A stretch of 64,000 bases of DNA from Methanosarcina sp. MTP4. GTDB taxonomy: Archaea > Halobacteriota > Methanosarcinia > Methanosarcinales > Methanosarcinaceae. This document shows, piece by piece, positions 18,712-28,056 of this stretch. The notes under the pieces were generated by a model that was given only the letters and a program-made list of their open reading frames with translations, had not been told where the DNA came from and ran no database searches. Position 1 is the stretch's first letter, and each line of letters opens with the position of its first letter. The stretch covers positions 3,248,808-3,312,807 of the forward strand of contig NZ_CP009505.1 of assembly GCF_000970045.1 (NCBI RefSeq). Direction: 5' to 3'. Made by a program: the position numbers and the translations under genes.

Positions 18712-20547
18712 ATGACGAACGTTTCTCAAGATGAAACAAAAGACATGAAGGAACAATTCAGTGATTTGGAACAAAAAATCACACAATTAAAGGAAGAACT
18801 CGAAAAAGAGCGTAACGAAAAGCAAAGCAGTTTGCAACACGTAGAAAAACTCACCGAAGAGAATGACAACCTCAAAAAGCAAACTGAACGCTTCAAAGAG
18901 CGGGCAAAAAACCTCCGAAATGAAAATAAGTATCTCAAAAAACAACTTGCTCAATTTTAGGGTTCTGCACCTTTTCTCGCATCATCTGACAAGACTTCTG
19001 AAGCAGGTGGTGTCCCCTCATCTAAAACTTATTACCGGCGAAATCGGCACGAAGGGCCGAAAAAAGCCAGAGGTGGTCAGCCTGGACATGTTGGTCACGG
19101 GCGAAAAACACCAATTCCCAACTCTCCTCCTTTGTATGTCGAAACGGAAGAATGTCCATGCTGTGGCACTCCTCTGGGCAAACCTGTCAAGGGTGCCGAA
19201 GAAACCCGTACCATCACTGAAATCCCAGTTCCAAAACCTACTATCTTTGAAATTATTTATGCAAGATATTGGTGCAAAAAGTGCAAAAAGATGGTTCGTG
19301 GAGATGTTTCATGGATACCACCAAACCAGGAGTTTGGACCTTCCATAGCTTCCTGGGTTGCTTATCAGCGAATGTTAGGGTTGAGTATAGAAAAGATTCA
19401 ATCCAGCTTGTACGAGACATATAATATCAAGATTAGTGAAGCCACTATTCTTAAACTGGAAAAATGGGTGGCAGATACACTTAAGGAAGACTATGAGAAG
19501 CTTCATGAAGAAATAGTAAGATCAAAGGCTATCAATGGCGATGAAACGGGATTTAGAATAAACGGTAAGAATAGCTGGTTATGGGGGTTTACTTCTTTAT
19601 TAGGTACTTACTATAAAGTTTCTCCAACTCGTGGTCACATAGTACCGGAAAAAATACTTGAAGGATTTAAAGGTGTTCTGGGAAGAGATGCCTGGAAACC
19701 ATATGATGTAGTAAAATGTGCAGGACATCAGCTTGACCTTCTTCATGTGAATAGGTGGTTGGAAAGAGCTGAAATTAAACACAAAATAGAACCTCGAAGT
19801 CTTTTAACATCCAAGCCTGCAAAAAAGGCAAAACCGGGAAGACCACCTAAAAAGTTCATAGAATTCGTTGATGGTGTTCGATCAATTCTGAAAAGAGCAG
19901 TTGAGTTTACGCAGAAAGATCCACCTCCATCAATGGAAATACGTAAAAATGCTTGCAAAGAGTTCCAAAAAGAGATGAAGGCTCTACTCAATAGAGAATG
20001 GATTGATGTGGATGTCATCAGGATATCAAAGGAGCTTAGAGCGTGTCTTAAAATTCAATTTGATTATACAATTGGGATATGACTCACGTATTTGAACCGA
20101 AAAACGGTAGCATTAAACCGTTAAATGCCTAAAGTATAAATTTTAACCATGATGTCTAATGCATTTGATTTTATTCATAGGGTGAATAAGTCCGATGTAA
20201 TTAATTTACAGTATGAACTTAAGATCAACAATGCCCAATATCCAAATGTAGAAATGGTTTGAATTTTAAGACAGCCTCTTAGAAAGAGACAGTCGATGCT
20301 ATTTACGTTCATGGAGTTTGAGGGAGTACCCTGGCACAATAATGACGCAGAGCGTGCGATGCGTAAAGGAGTATTGCATAGGAAAATTAGTGGCGGGAGA
20401 AGGACATGGTCCGGTGCGGGAGTATTTGAAGTGCTTCTGAGCATTTATGAGACGTCAAAGATAAGGGGAGAAAGATTTATGGAAATGTTGAAGGAAAAAT
20501 TTGAGATACCTCCGAATGAAAGGAGTAGAAATACCTCAGCTTCTTAA
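18712..20547 (+). pseudogene. IS66-family transposase with in-frame TAG and MITE insertion
   Basis: Starting at ATG 18712, an N-terminal coiled coil (residues ~10-80) runs to a TAG at 18958-18960 (codon 83). The same frame continues without interruption into GSAPFLASSDKTSEAGG, a KKARGGQPGHVGHG motif, a CPCCG...CKKC zinc ribbon, INGDETGFRINGKNSW (catalytic Asp) and on to residue R at 20038-20040. A MITE follows (20041-20277), and after the repeated CTTAGA the frame resumes with KRQSMLFTFMEFEGVPWHNN and DAERAMRKGV (catalytic Glu), ending at 20547. Without the MITE and one target copy it is 530 codons, the normal family length. TAG could be read as pyrrolysine in Methanosarcina, but the MITE certainly breaks the gene. 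Confidence 0.85.
20041..20277. mobile_element. MITE copy A, inside the IS66 transposase
   Basis: About 237 bp with inverted ends GCGTGTCTTAAAATTCAA and (complement) GGCTGTCTTAAAATTCAA, plus an inner TACAATTGGG/CCAAATGTAGAAATGG pair. Flanked by direct repeats CTTAGA (20035-20040, 20278-20283). It has no coding capacity. Related to copy B at 21981-22138 at both ends and in a GCCTAAAGTRT inner motif. Confidence 0.85.
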
Positions 20548-20561
20548 ACGTGAATTGTTAC

Positions 20562-21003
20562 TATTAATCTACAATTCGTGGAACTATTTTTTTGACTATA
20601 AGCCACAGTTCGTCCATTTATATTTTTGGTACATCAAGGTTCTTCATCAAATTATCATTTACCTTATCGCATTATTCAGATTCAAGAGCTAACCAACGAG
20701 TGACAGTAGCCGCTTGTATCTCCAAAATTTCGGCAATGGCTTCGATACTTATTCATTTCATAGCCATTTTTAGAGCTAGAAGAATTGTTTTTCATCCTTG
20801 CGAAGATTGGAAAAATAAGAACCTGTATGGCCATTAAAAACTCTGCCGCAATGCTTAAATTTGTATTTCCGAGTTTTTTCGCCTCTGCTTTCATATGTTC
20901 CATTACCAATAACATTATCTTGACCTTTAAGCCCATAGAGATCACACTGTTCATTTGGACAAACAATGTTAGTGAACTGTGGTTTTGGACCTCGTTTTCC
21001 CAT
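20562..21003 (-). pseudogene. IS1-like transposase remnant
   Basis: From ATG 21001-21003 the frame reads GKRGPKPQFTNIVCPNEQC with a zinc-finger region (C..C...KFKHCG) and LRKDEKQFF. After a frameshift near 20785 it continues as SIEAIAEILEIQAATVTRWL (helix-turn-helix), then with further stops as VNDNLMKNLDVPK and MDELWLIVKK, which looks like the first catalytic Asp region. The rest is cut at the right end of the IS66 element. At least one frameshift and several stops mark it as dead. Assigned to the IS1-like group by the zinc finger plus HTH plus DEL(W) order. Confidence 0.6.
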
Positions 21004-21254
21004 GGTAATAATATATATTCTTCTATTATATAGTATCAACCAAATACAAATGGACCGCCATTATATATCCTCTTCAATAAAATATACGATTTTTCGATAA
21101 GGAAATTCAAAGTAACAAACTTGTATTCCCAAGGAAAAAGCGTAATTTCAAAAAGCTTTTCAATATGTTACAATATTCTTTGAACCTGTATGACTCAAAA
21201 AACAAAAAGGAAATCAGAATCTATCAGCAAATTGTTGCAAAATTCGAGATACTC

Positions 21255-21310
21255 AAATCAAATTGCGTGCAACCACCCCTCATAAAGAAGGGAATGCTTC
21301 AGGTCGCACG
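21255..21310. repeat. IS200/IS605-type left-end remnant, second copy
   Basis: AATCAAATTGCGTGCAACCACCCC...GGGAATGCTTCAGGTCGCACG, matching the left hairpin motif at 8568-8614 at most positions. No right end or transposase follows. Confidence 0.5.
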
Positions 21311-21980
21311 CTTGAGATCTCAGAAACTTAGAAATCGATTCTTCTTTGCCTCGATTTCCTTAATGTACGGGATTGAAACTCTACTTTCGTTTTCCCTTAG
21401 ATTCCTTGATATAGGCTTGATTGTGTCAGCAATCACATTTCCAATGGATCGATAAATCCACACTTAACCATAGACTTCCACTCCAAGATAATTTGTACAA
21501 TTAAATTTGAAGCTTGAACAATATACAGGAATACCCTCTTTAAAGTATTGAACCTTGGATAGTGGATTAAATGAAGTACAAAGAAGACGTCCAGAAATAT
21601 TAGTTTTAGCCACACTTTTATAAAAATATCCATAAATATTGGGATTTAGGAAAATAGGAACATAATCCTTTTCGGAATAACCTAAAGAAGAGTGACCTAT
21701 TATTGAATACAAAATAAGATTTCTCAAAGATCTGAAATTTTAATATGAGAATAAACAAGCATATTAAACCGGAGTTTATATTTTGTAGTATAAAACCGCA
21801 TCAAGCGGCGCATAAAATGTAGTGTATAACAAGAAATTAATTATGTTTGGCACCAATTCAAAACATTTTAGTATAAAATAGAGAAATATGGAACTATTAA
21901 TATAATTAGGTGTATAACAAATCTCTGAATTCCCATTATGTAGGGTATAACCCTTAATCCCTATAAAAAGACGTCCTATC

Positions 21981-22138
21981 AGCCTGTCTCAAAAGTAAAC
22001 TTGGTTCTACAATTGGGGCAAAATATTCGACTATAAGGTTAATTTGTGCCTAAAGTGTGGAAAAATATCTTCTTTAAATTTAAAATAAACATTGTCCATT
22101 ATCCAATTGTAGAAATGGCTTGAGTTTTGAGACAGCCT
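21981..22138. mobile_element. MITE copy B
   Basis: 158 bp. Left end AGCCTGTCTCAAAAGTAAAC and right end (complement) AGGCTGTCTCAAAACTCAAG, followed inward by TTCTACAATTGG on both sides. Same family as copy A but shorter inside. No clear target duplication was found. Confidence 0.8.
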
Positions 22139-22303
22139 GCTATATTGTCTTCTTCCTTACAAGGAGGGGGAATACTTATAGTGCCAATCTTTGGGCGAAT
22201 TCAAGACGTGATGGCGTCAAAACTGAATTTAGGAACGGTGAAAACATATCTTCAAGTTTTCATTTGAGATTGCTCTGTGTATATCAATCATACAACCTCA
22301 ATA

Positions 22304-22391
22304 AACCACGGATAAACACAGATGCACACAGATGCACACAGATGCACACAGATGGCTTTAATCCGTGTTTATCCGTGTCCATCTGTGGTTC
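22304..22391. repeat. Palindromic repeat of CCACGGATAAACACAGATG type
   Basis: Left arm AACCACGGATAAACACAGATG followed by two more 10-bp GCACACAGAT units; right arm ATCCGTGTTTATCCGTGTCCATCTGTGGTT. The arms are complementary over most of their length around a GGCTTTA loop. This kind of ACACGGAT-based palindrome is scattered in many prokaryotic genomes. Function unknown. Confidence 0.75.
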
Positions 22392-22739
22392 TTGGCAGTA
22401 AAAATCCTTGATGTTATATTTGAATCGTTCCTTAATGGGTTTGGAACTTAATTAATTTTTTGTTATACCTACACAATTTCAATAGCTATAGCAGGATTTT
22501 CATGGCATCTTATAAACTCCGGTTAAAGCAGTGAAATAACATTAGAACAATGCTGTAAGATTAAACAAATGTAACAAAAATAGATGATAAAAATAACATT
22601 AAGTAACACTTATAGTGTATAAAGTAGAAAGTTAATAAATAGGATAACATCATAGTACAATTTACAGCCTTACCCCAGGCCCAGGCCAATAATAATCAAA
22701 TCTGCACAAAAAAATGGAAAGAAGGGAGGGGGAATATAA

Positions 22740-25700
22740 GTGTGTAAAATAAAATACAAATTCATTTCTTCTGCTTTACTGATAGGATTGATTATAAACA
22801 CAGTAAGCATAAGTTCCGCAGCAATTTATTACGATAGCGGGTACAAACAGCTTTACATCGAGAATGAGCCTTCAATAAGTCTTACAGACATCCATAACAC
22901 GCTACTTGTAAAATACGGAAATTCATTGATCTCAAATAAAGAAAGTAGCCTATGGCATATAAATACCAGTCTTAGAATAATCAACTCCACATTGTATATT
23001 ACAGCTCCAGAAGTCACAGATATTAGGTGGTCTGCTCCTGGGAACTCATGGCTGATGATGAGCACAACTGGCTCAATTGTAATAGACGGGGTGAATGTAA
23101 TTGGGTGGAGTGGAGATGGTCCTGTTACATCCGACCCATCAAAACAGAGTTTTGTGGTGTACAACTGTACAATAAAAAACTCCAAATTTGAAAATATTTC
23201 AAGTCTGGATATATCGGGTCTTAGAAATGCTGAAATCTTTAATTTGGAAGTCACTAATTGCAGTAATACTTTCTACATAAGGAATAGTGAGAATATAACT
23301 GTTAGTGACATCTATATGCATGATACATTTGGATCTCTTGTAACGGAATGTATAGAAAATTCATCTTTTTCCAATTTGAGATTTGAGAATGTTCCTGGAG
23401 ATCAAGCTTTTGGTATGACAAATCATTCAACCTTCAACAATATAACCGCAATTAACATTGGGGAGGGCATTTGGTGGTCAGACTCTTATTACATAAGTGG
23501 TGCAGATTTTTATATTTATAACACAACTTGGAGTAGCTTTGCACCCCAACAAAGTTCATACTGTAACTTCTCAAATATTACAATTTATAGATCAGGTCAC
23601 AACAGTATTGATATGCACAATACAAAACATGCAATTATAAGTAATGTAAGTCTGTATGATCCAGATAGCAATAACGTTATGATCACTGGCGGAACTGTGG
23701 ATGCCCCTATAGCCGAAAACATTACCATGAAAAACGTATATACCCTAAATGGTGGAATAGTCTCTGATGTCGGTTCATACGACATACACATTGAGAATGT
23801 GCTTCAGGAAGGAATCAAAGATGGATTTGGTATAAATTCAGAAAACTATACATTAATCAACGCAACAAGCACATCTAATGATGGGAATGCTGCGTTGGGG
23901 TTGTATTCTTTGCCACCTTATTACGCAAAGAATAATTTCATAATTGATACTAATGTCTACCATTTGGATGCAGATGGTGAGTGGGATACAAAACTAATTA
24001 ACTTTATGTATAAAAGTATTTACCACTCCAAGTTCACGAAATATTATTATATAGACATGATAGTAGTAGACAGTGATAGAAGTCCTGTAGATAGTGCAAC
24101 AATAACATTCAATAACGAAGTAGATGATTCAGGATTCCCCAGCGTAGATGGGTATGGAACAAATAAAACTACTTTTAACACTGATATTTCAGGCAGAACC
24201 CCTTTACCGGATGAAGACCGTGAAAATTCTCCTGCACTTATAGCTACTCAAGGACTGAATAACGGAAGTTATAACTTATTCACTCATACTGCTACCGTAG
24301 AACTTCCAACAGGGTCCAAAATTCACCTAAACGGAATTGCTACTAGTGCGTCTGCTCATGATTCCTCATGGTACCGCCCCGACCCCAACATCCCAACCTA
24401 TACCATCACCGCAATAATCCCTGATGACTCTCCCGGCCCACACATAACTGGCTTCGCACCCAGTGAAGAAAACCCCTTCAACCCGGGTGATGAAAAGATC
24501 TTCAGGGTCTGGACAGATGAAAATCTGACCAGTATGGAATGGTATGTTGATGGATCACTTGTATCAGAAGGATCCCTAAGTTACACATGGAAGGTCACAG
24601 AAGGTGGACATGCAATTGAATTCATTGGCTCCAATGAAAACGGCACTGTCAGCCAGAGCTGGAACATCGGAGAATATACCGGTGCCCTGCCTGCACCAAT
24701 CATAGAATTCCTTCCGACAGATACTATACTTACCCGGAACACTGGAGAAAATGTCATTTTCAGTGTTAGCTCGGATCAACCTCTGACAGCGAACTGGTCT
24801 ATCAACGGGGAGCTGATCCAGAACAATACAACGTCCATAACCCAGAGCTGGGATATACCTGGCACATACAACGTTACTGTGAACGGGTACAGCGGCGAAG
24901 AACCAATCGTACATACCTGGACAGTGGATGTAATCGATTCGTTAAAATCCCAAGATGAATCAACCGTCACGGTAACTCCGGACGATCAAATCGTCACTCC
25001 AAACCAGCCATTTACCATCGATGTAAGGATCGATCCTTCAACACCCATAGTCGCAGCCCAGTTTGACCTGCAATTCGACAGTTTAATGGTAAGAGCGAAT
25101 AGTGTAAGCGAAGGAAACCTGCTCAAACAGGATGGAGCTGGAACCTTATTCAACAGCACCATAAACAACAGCGAAGGAACGGTCACAGATGTCTATGGCG
25201 TGATAGTTGGAAAAACAAATGTCTCTTCAGAAGGGGTATTTGCAACCATCAGCATGACTGCAGGAAACAAAACAGGCATATCAGAACTCGACCTTTCCAA
25301 TGTGAGGGTTCTTGACACCAGTATAACAGACTTGCCAGTTAGTATTAGAAATGCAAGTGTGCTGGTAGATACCGCACCTGTCCTTAATCCGATCGATGAT
25401 AAATCGGTTTCCGAGTCGAACACCCTGAGCTTCACGGTGGATGCCAGCGATGCTGACGGCGACAGCCTGACTTATTCAGCCGCAGGCCTTCCGGAAGGAG
25501 CGAACTTTGATCCTGCAACCGGGGAGTTTAGCTGGACACCGGCAACTGGACAGGCGGGAACTTATACAGTCACCTTTGAGGTAAGTGATGGATACCTCAC
25601 GAACCCGGAAGATGCCACAATAACCGTGAAATCGCCAAATCGTGCTCCTGTTATTGATTCATTTGAACCGGAAGACGGATCAAGTTTCAATGAGAGTGAA

Positions 25701-26090
25701 GAAATCGACATTTCAGTTAGCGCATTTGATCTGGACGGGCAGTTCCTGAATTACATCATCAAGATCAATGGGATAAAATGCAGCACTGATCCGAGTTATA
25801 TCTGGAAGACCAACTACTCGAGCAGTGGGGAGCATACGGTGGAAGTAACGGTAAGCGATGGAATCGACCAGGTAACAGAACAGCACACAATCTACATCAA
25901 TGACTACTATCCTCCGTGGGATGTGGTTATGAATGGAGAGGTAGATATTGTGGACCTTGCCACAGTCGGCCAGAATTTTGAAACCCCTGTAAGCAAACCT
26001 TATCCAAGGTATGACGTAAACCAGGATGGAAGAGTAAATATCCATGACCTTACCCTCGTAGGATACCACTTTGGAGAAAAATACAAATAG
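22740..26090 (+). CDS. Secreted beta-helix protein with cohesin and dockerin domains
   Basis: 1116 residues. Signal peptide (about 1-28), a right-handed beta-helix rich in N-glycosylation sequons (about 90-430), a domain with DSDRSPVDSATITFNNEVDD (about 440-560), PKD/Ig-like units (about 565-735), a cohesin domain starting at VTVTPDDQIVTPNQPFTIDV (about 742-878), a He_PIG/cadherin-like unit with DADGDSLTYSAAGLPEGANF (about 880-967), another Ig-like unit, and a C-terminal type I dockerin (about 1056-1116) with calcium-loop repeats MNGEVDIVDL and DVNQDGRVNIHDL. No membrane anchor. Start GTG at 22740 with GGAGGGGG (22725-22732) seven bases upstream. Stop is TAG. Probably an extracellular carbohydrate-binding or -cleaving protein held by cohesin-dockerin contacts. 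Confidence 0.85.
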   Translation: MCKIKYKFISSALLIGLIINTVSISSAAIYYDSGYKQLYIENEPSISLTDIHNTLLVKYGNSLISNKESSLWHINTSLRIINSTLYITAPEVTDIRWSAPGNSWLMMSTTGSIVIDGVNVIGWSGDGPVTSDPSKQSFVVYNCTIKNSKFENISSLDISGLRNAEIFNLEVTNCSNTFYIRNSENITVSDIYMHDTFGSLVTECIENSSFSNLRFENVPGDQAFGMTNHSTFNNITAINIGEGIWWSDSYYISGADFYIYNTTWSSFAPQQSSYCNFSNITIYRSGHNSIDMHNTKHAIISNVSLYDPDSNNVMITGGTVDAPIAENITMKNVYTLNGGIVSDVGSYDIHIENVLQEGIKDGFGINSENYTLINATSTSNDGNAALGLYSLPPYYAKNNFIIDTNVYHLDADGEWDTKLINFMYKSIYHSKFTKYYYIDMIVVDSDRSPVDSATITFNNEVDDSGFPSVDGYGTNKTTFNTDISGRTPLPDEDRENSPALIATQGLNNGSYNLFTHTATVELPTGSKIHLNGIATSASAHDSSWYRPDPNIPTYTITAIIPDDSPGPHITGFAPSEENPFNPGDEKIFRVWTDENLTSMEWYVDGSLVSEGSLSYTWKVTEGGHAIEFIGSNENGTVSQSWNIGEYTGALPAPIIEFLPTDTILTRNTGENVIFSVSSDQPLTANWSINGELIQNNTTSITQSWDIPGTYNVTVNGYSGEEPIVHTWTVDVIDSLKSQDESTVTVTPDDQIVTPNQPFTIDVRIDPSTPIVAAQFDLQFDSLMVRANSVSEGNLLKQDGAGTLFNSTINNSEGTVTDVYGVIVGKTNVSSEGVFATISMTAGNKTGISELDLSNVRVLDTSITDLPVSIRNASVLVDTAPVLNPIDDKSVSESNTLSFTVDASDADGDSLTYSAAGLPEGANFDPATGEFSWTPATGQAGTYTVTFEVSDGYLTNPEDATITVKSPNRAPVIDSFEPEDGSSFNESEEIDISVSAFDLDGQFLNYIIKINGIKCSTDPSYIWKTNYSSSGEHTVEVTVSDGIDQVTEQHTIYINDYYPPWDVVMNGEVDIVDLATVGQNFETPVSKPYPRYDVNQDGRVNIHDLTLVGYHFGEKYK

Positions 26091-26101
26091 ATTGAAAAGA
26101 C

Positions 26102-26143
26102 CTGACGCAGGTTAAGGGGGACCTGCGTCAGAACTACTTTTTT
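26102..26143 (+). terminator. Strong hairpin terminator after the dockerin gene
   Basis: Perfect 11-bp stem CTGACGCAGGT (26102-26112) / ACCTGCGTCAG (26121-26131) with loop TAAGGGGG, followed by a T-rich run ending near 26143. It begins 12 bases after the TAG stop. This is the intrinsic-terminator layout. Confidence 0.8.
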
Positions 26144-26689
26144 AAAATGCATATAACTTATTGAGATATTGTTACTCTTTTTGAAATTCGTCCTATTTTG
26201 AAACATATTACTTTTTAGACATTCTTCTTCTTTTTGACATATTATTACATTTTTAACACATTGATATTTTATTTATAATTATATGCCAGGACTGTATAAA
26301 AAAAGTTACTTATACTTTGCAAGGCTAATAAAAGGGAGGGAATGGTAATAGCAAAGGGGTTACCGGATTAATTTGAGCAATACTAGCTCTATCCATGAAT
26401 AAATTCGGTTCATGAGAAATTCTGTCCAAAAGTACTGGAAGTTTTCGCAAAAAGGCTTCAAAATACATCCTGCCGCCCTGGAAATTTCAAATAATAAATA
26501 TCTCTGATTGGCAGATCCGGATATTTTCATGAATGCAGACTTATTCAACCCTTTCTTTCAGCATAAAAATGCCAGCTTCAGACAAAATAAATTTATAATA
26601 AAATGTGTAAAATAAAGATCAATGTATATTAAGAGATATATAACAGATGTAAAACGAATTGGCTTGAATAGCGAGTGGGGGTAACTCGA
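26144..26689. other. Gap between the two cohesin genes
   Basis: No gene recognised. An isolated ribosome-site-like AAGGGAGGG is at 26331-26339 but no good frame follows. AATGTGTAAAATAAAG near 26601 resembles the first bases of the upstream gene. The stretch is long enough to give the downstream gene its own promoter. Confidence 0.4.
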
Positions 26690-27970
26690 ATGCACAGGAA
26701 GAGCCTGCAGAACAATACATTACGCCTGAGTCTGATTTTACTATTATTTGCCTCTTTGAGCACCATATTCACGGGTACTGCTCTGGCAGAGACAATCGTA
26801 AGCATATCACCGGAAACGCAATCCGTTGGAGAGGACCAGGATTTCATCCTGAGTATATATATCGAACCTGACGCACCTATATCCGGAGCTCAGTTTAACC
26901 TCATTTTCGATGAATCCCTGGTCAATGTCAGGGAAATCCGGGAAGGAGACCTGTTTAAGCAGAAAGGAACCACTATGTTTAGCCAGGGTACCATTGACAA
27001 CTCACAGGGCACTGTTAAAGGCATTTACGGCCTCGTCCTGCGCAAAAATATGGTGACGACACCCGGGACCTTTGCAACAGTCTATCTCAGTTCGACAGAC
27101 AGTTCAGGGATATGCAAATTACAGCTTTCAAATGTAGAGGTAAGCAACTCAAGCGGTTGCTCAATGCCGGTAACAGCCATACCCGGTACTGTAAGGGTAG
27201 GAGATGTTTCGATATCCCCTGCTGAAACAATATCAAGCGCAGGGAGTTACGGAGGCGGAGGAGGTGGGGGAGGAGCAGGTTCTCCCGAGCCCTCAGAGAA
27301 TGTCAAGCTAAAAGAGCTTTCCCAGTGCTTCATAACCAACGGGGTCCGGGCCAGATATATGTTTAGAGGGGACATCAATGACATAAGGTATGTGGAATTT
27401 GACCCCAAAAAAAGCTTTGGGAAGACCACCGCAATCATCGAGATGCTCAAAGAAAAATCCGCACTGACCTCTGGGGAACCGGAAGGCCAGGTATACCAGC
27501 ACATGAACATCTGGATAGGGACGGACGGGATTTCAAACCCCGAAAATATTGAAAATGGAGCTGTGGGCTTTAGAGTTGAAAGAGCCTGGATAGATGAAAA
27601 TGAAATTGACCTTACCTCCATCACCCTGAACCATTTCAGCAATGGAAAGTGGGACGTGCTTGAGACCTGCCAGACCGGCGAAGATAAACTCTACCTGTAT
27701 TTTGAAGCCAGAACACCGGGTTTTTCCCCGTTTGCGATAACCGGGCAAAGCTCAGGGATCTTAAAGAGCACTGAAAGTACAACCCAGGGTTCAAATGATA
27801 TGCAGGGTTCAAACGATGCCCTGAGGTCAGAAGCTACTTCAAAAGCAACTCAAAGTCCTGAAGGGGAAAAAGAGGCAGAGGCAGGTAAAAAAGACTATAC
27901 CGCAATAATCTATGTTGCAGTAGGAATAATCCTTTTCTTGCCCGTACTCCTGATATTCAAAAGAAGCTGA
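26690..27970 (+). CDS. Membrane-anchored cohesin and PGF-pre-PGF domain surface protein
   Basis: 426 residues. Signal peptide (about 1-35, ending ALAET), a cohesin domain (about 38-165) that aligns by eye with the cohesin of the upstream protein (QFNLIFDESLVNVREIREGD versus QFDLQFDSLMVRANSVSEGN), a Gly-rich linker (about 184-194), a PGF-pre-PGF type domain (about 205-360) with GFRVERAWIDENEIDLTSIT and ARTPGFSPFAITG, a Ser/Thr/Glu-rich stalk and a C-terminal membrane helix (about 403-422) ending FKRS. It lacks a PGF-type sorting tail. GGGGGT at 26677-26682 decides the ATG at 26690 over an upstream in-frame GTG at 26675. Likely displays cohesin on the cell surface. Confidence 0.85.
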   Translation: MHRKSLQNNTLRLSLILLLFASLSTIFTGTALAETIVSISPETQSVGEDQDFILSIYIEPDAPISGAQFNLIFDESLVNVREIREGDLFKQKGTTMFSQGTIDNSQGTVKGIYGLVLRKNMVTTPGTFATVYLSSTDSSGICKLQLSNVEVSNSSGCSMPVTAIPGTVRVGDVSISPAETISSAGSYGGGGGGGGAGSPEPSENVKLKELSQCFITNGVRARYMFRGDINDIRYVEFDPKKSFGKTTAIIEMLKEKSALTSGEPEGQVYQHMNIWIGTDGISNPENIENGAVGFRVERAWIDENEIDLTSITLNHFSNGKWDVLETCQTGEDKLYLYFEARTPGFSPFAITGQSSGILKSTESTTQGSNDMQGSNDALRSEATSKATQSPEGEKEAEAGKKDYTAIIYVAVGIILFLPVLLIFKRS

Positions 27971-27971
27971 T

Positions 27972-28003
27972 GGTGATTGCGCTTTTTTCGTCAAATCACC
28001 TTT
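27972..28003. terminator. Hairpin between convergent genes
   Basis: GGTGATT (27972-27978) and AATCACC (27994-28000) enclose a loop with a T6 run, and a T-rich stretch follows. It lies just after the anchored cohesin gene and before the end of the convergent transferase gene, so it may stop transcription from one or both sides. Confidence 0.4.
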
Positions 28004-28056
28004 CATTTATTTTTAATCCGGGTTACAATATTTATTTCTTTACAATCCTCATTCCG

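Larger units (their letters stand above)
18592..20561 (+). mobile_element. IS66-family insertion sequence, carrying a MITE
   Basis: Ends GTAACAATTCACGTTT (18592-18607) and its inverted copy AAACGTGAATTGTTAC (20546-20561). The 5'-GTAA start is typical of IS66 elements. A ~237-bp MITE lies inside (20041-20277). Flanks differ: istA on the left, an IS1-like pseudogene on the right, and no 8-bp target repeat is visible. Confidence 0.8.
21311..22739. other. Gene-free, AT-rich stretch with repeats
   Basis: No gene was recognised in 21311-22739. Apart from the MITE and the palindromic repeat listed separately it holds only AT-rich DNA with many short stops in all frames. The last ~120 bases should contain the promoter of the surface-protein gene at 22740. 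Confidence 0.5.

Noticed and set aside
26331-26560. Small gene after the ribosome-site-like AAGGGAGGG
   Set aside because: The following frames close within a few codons.
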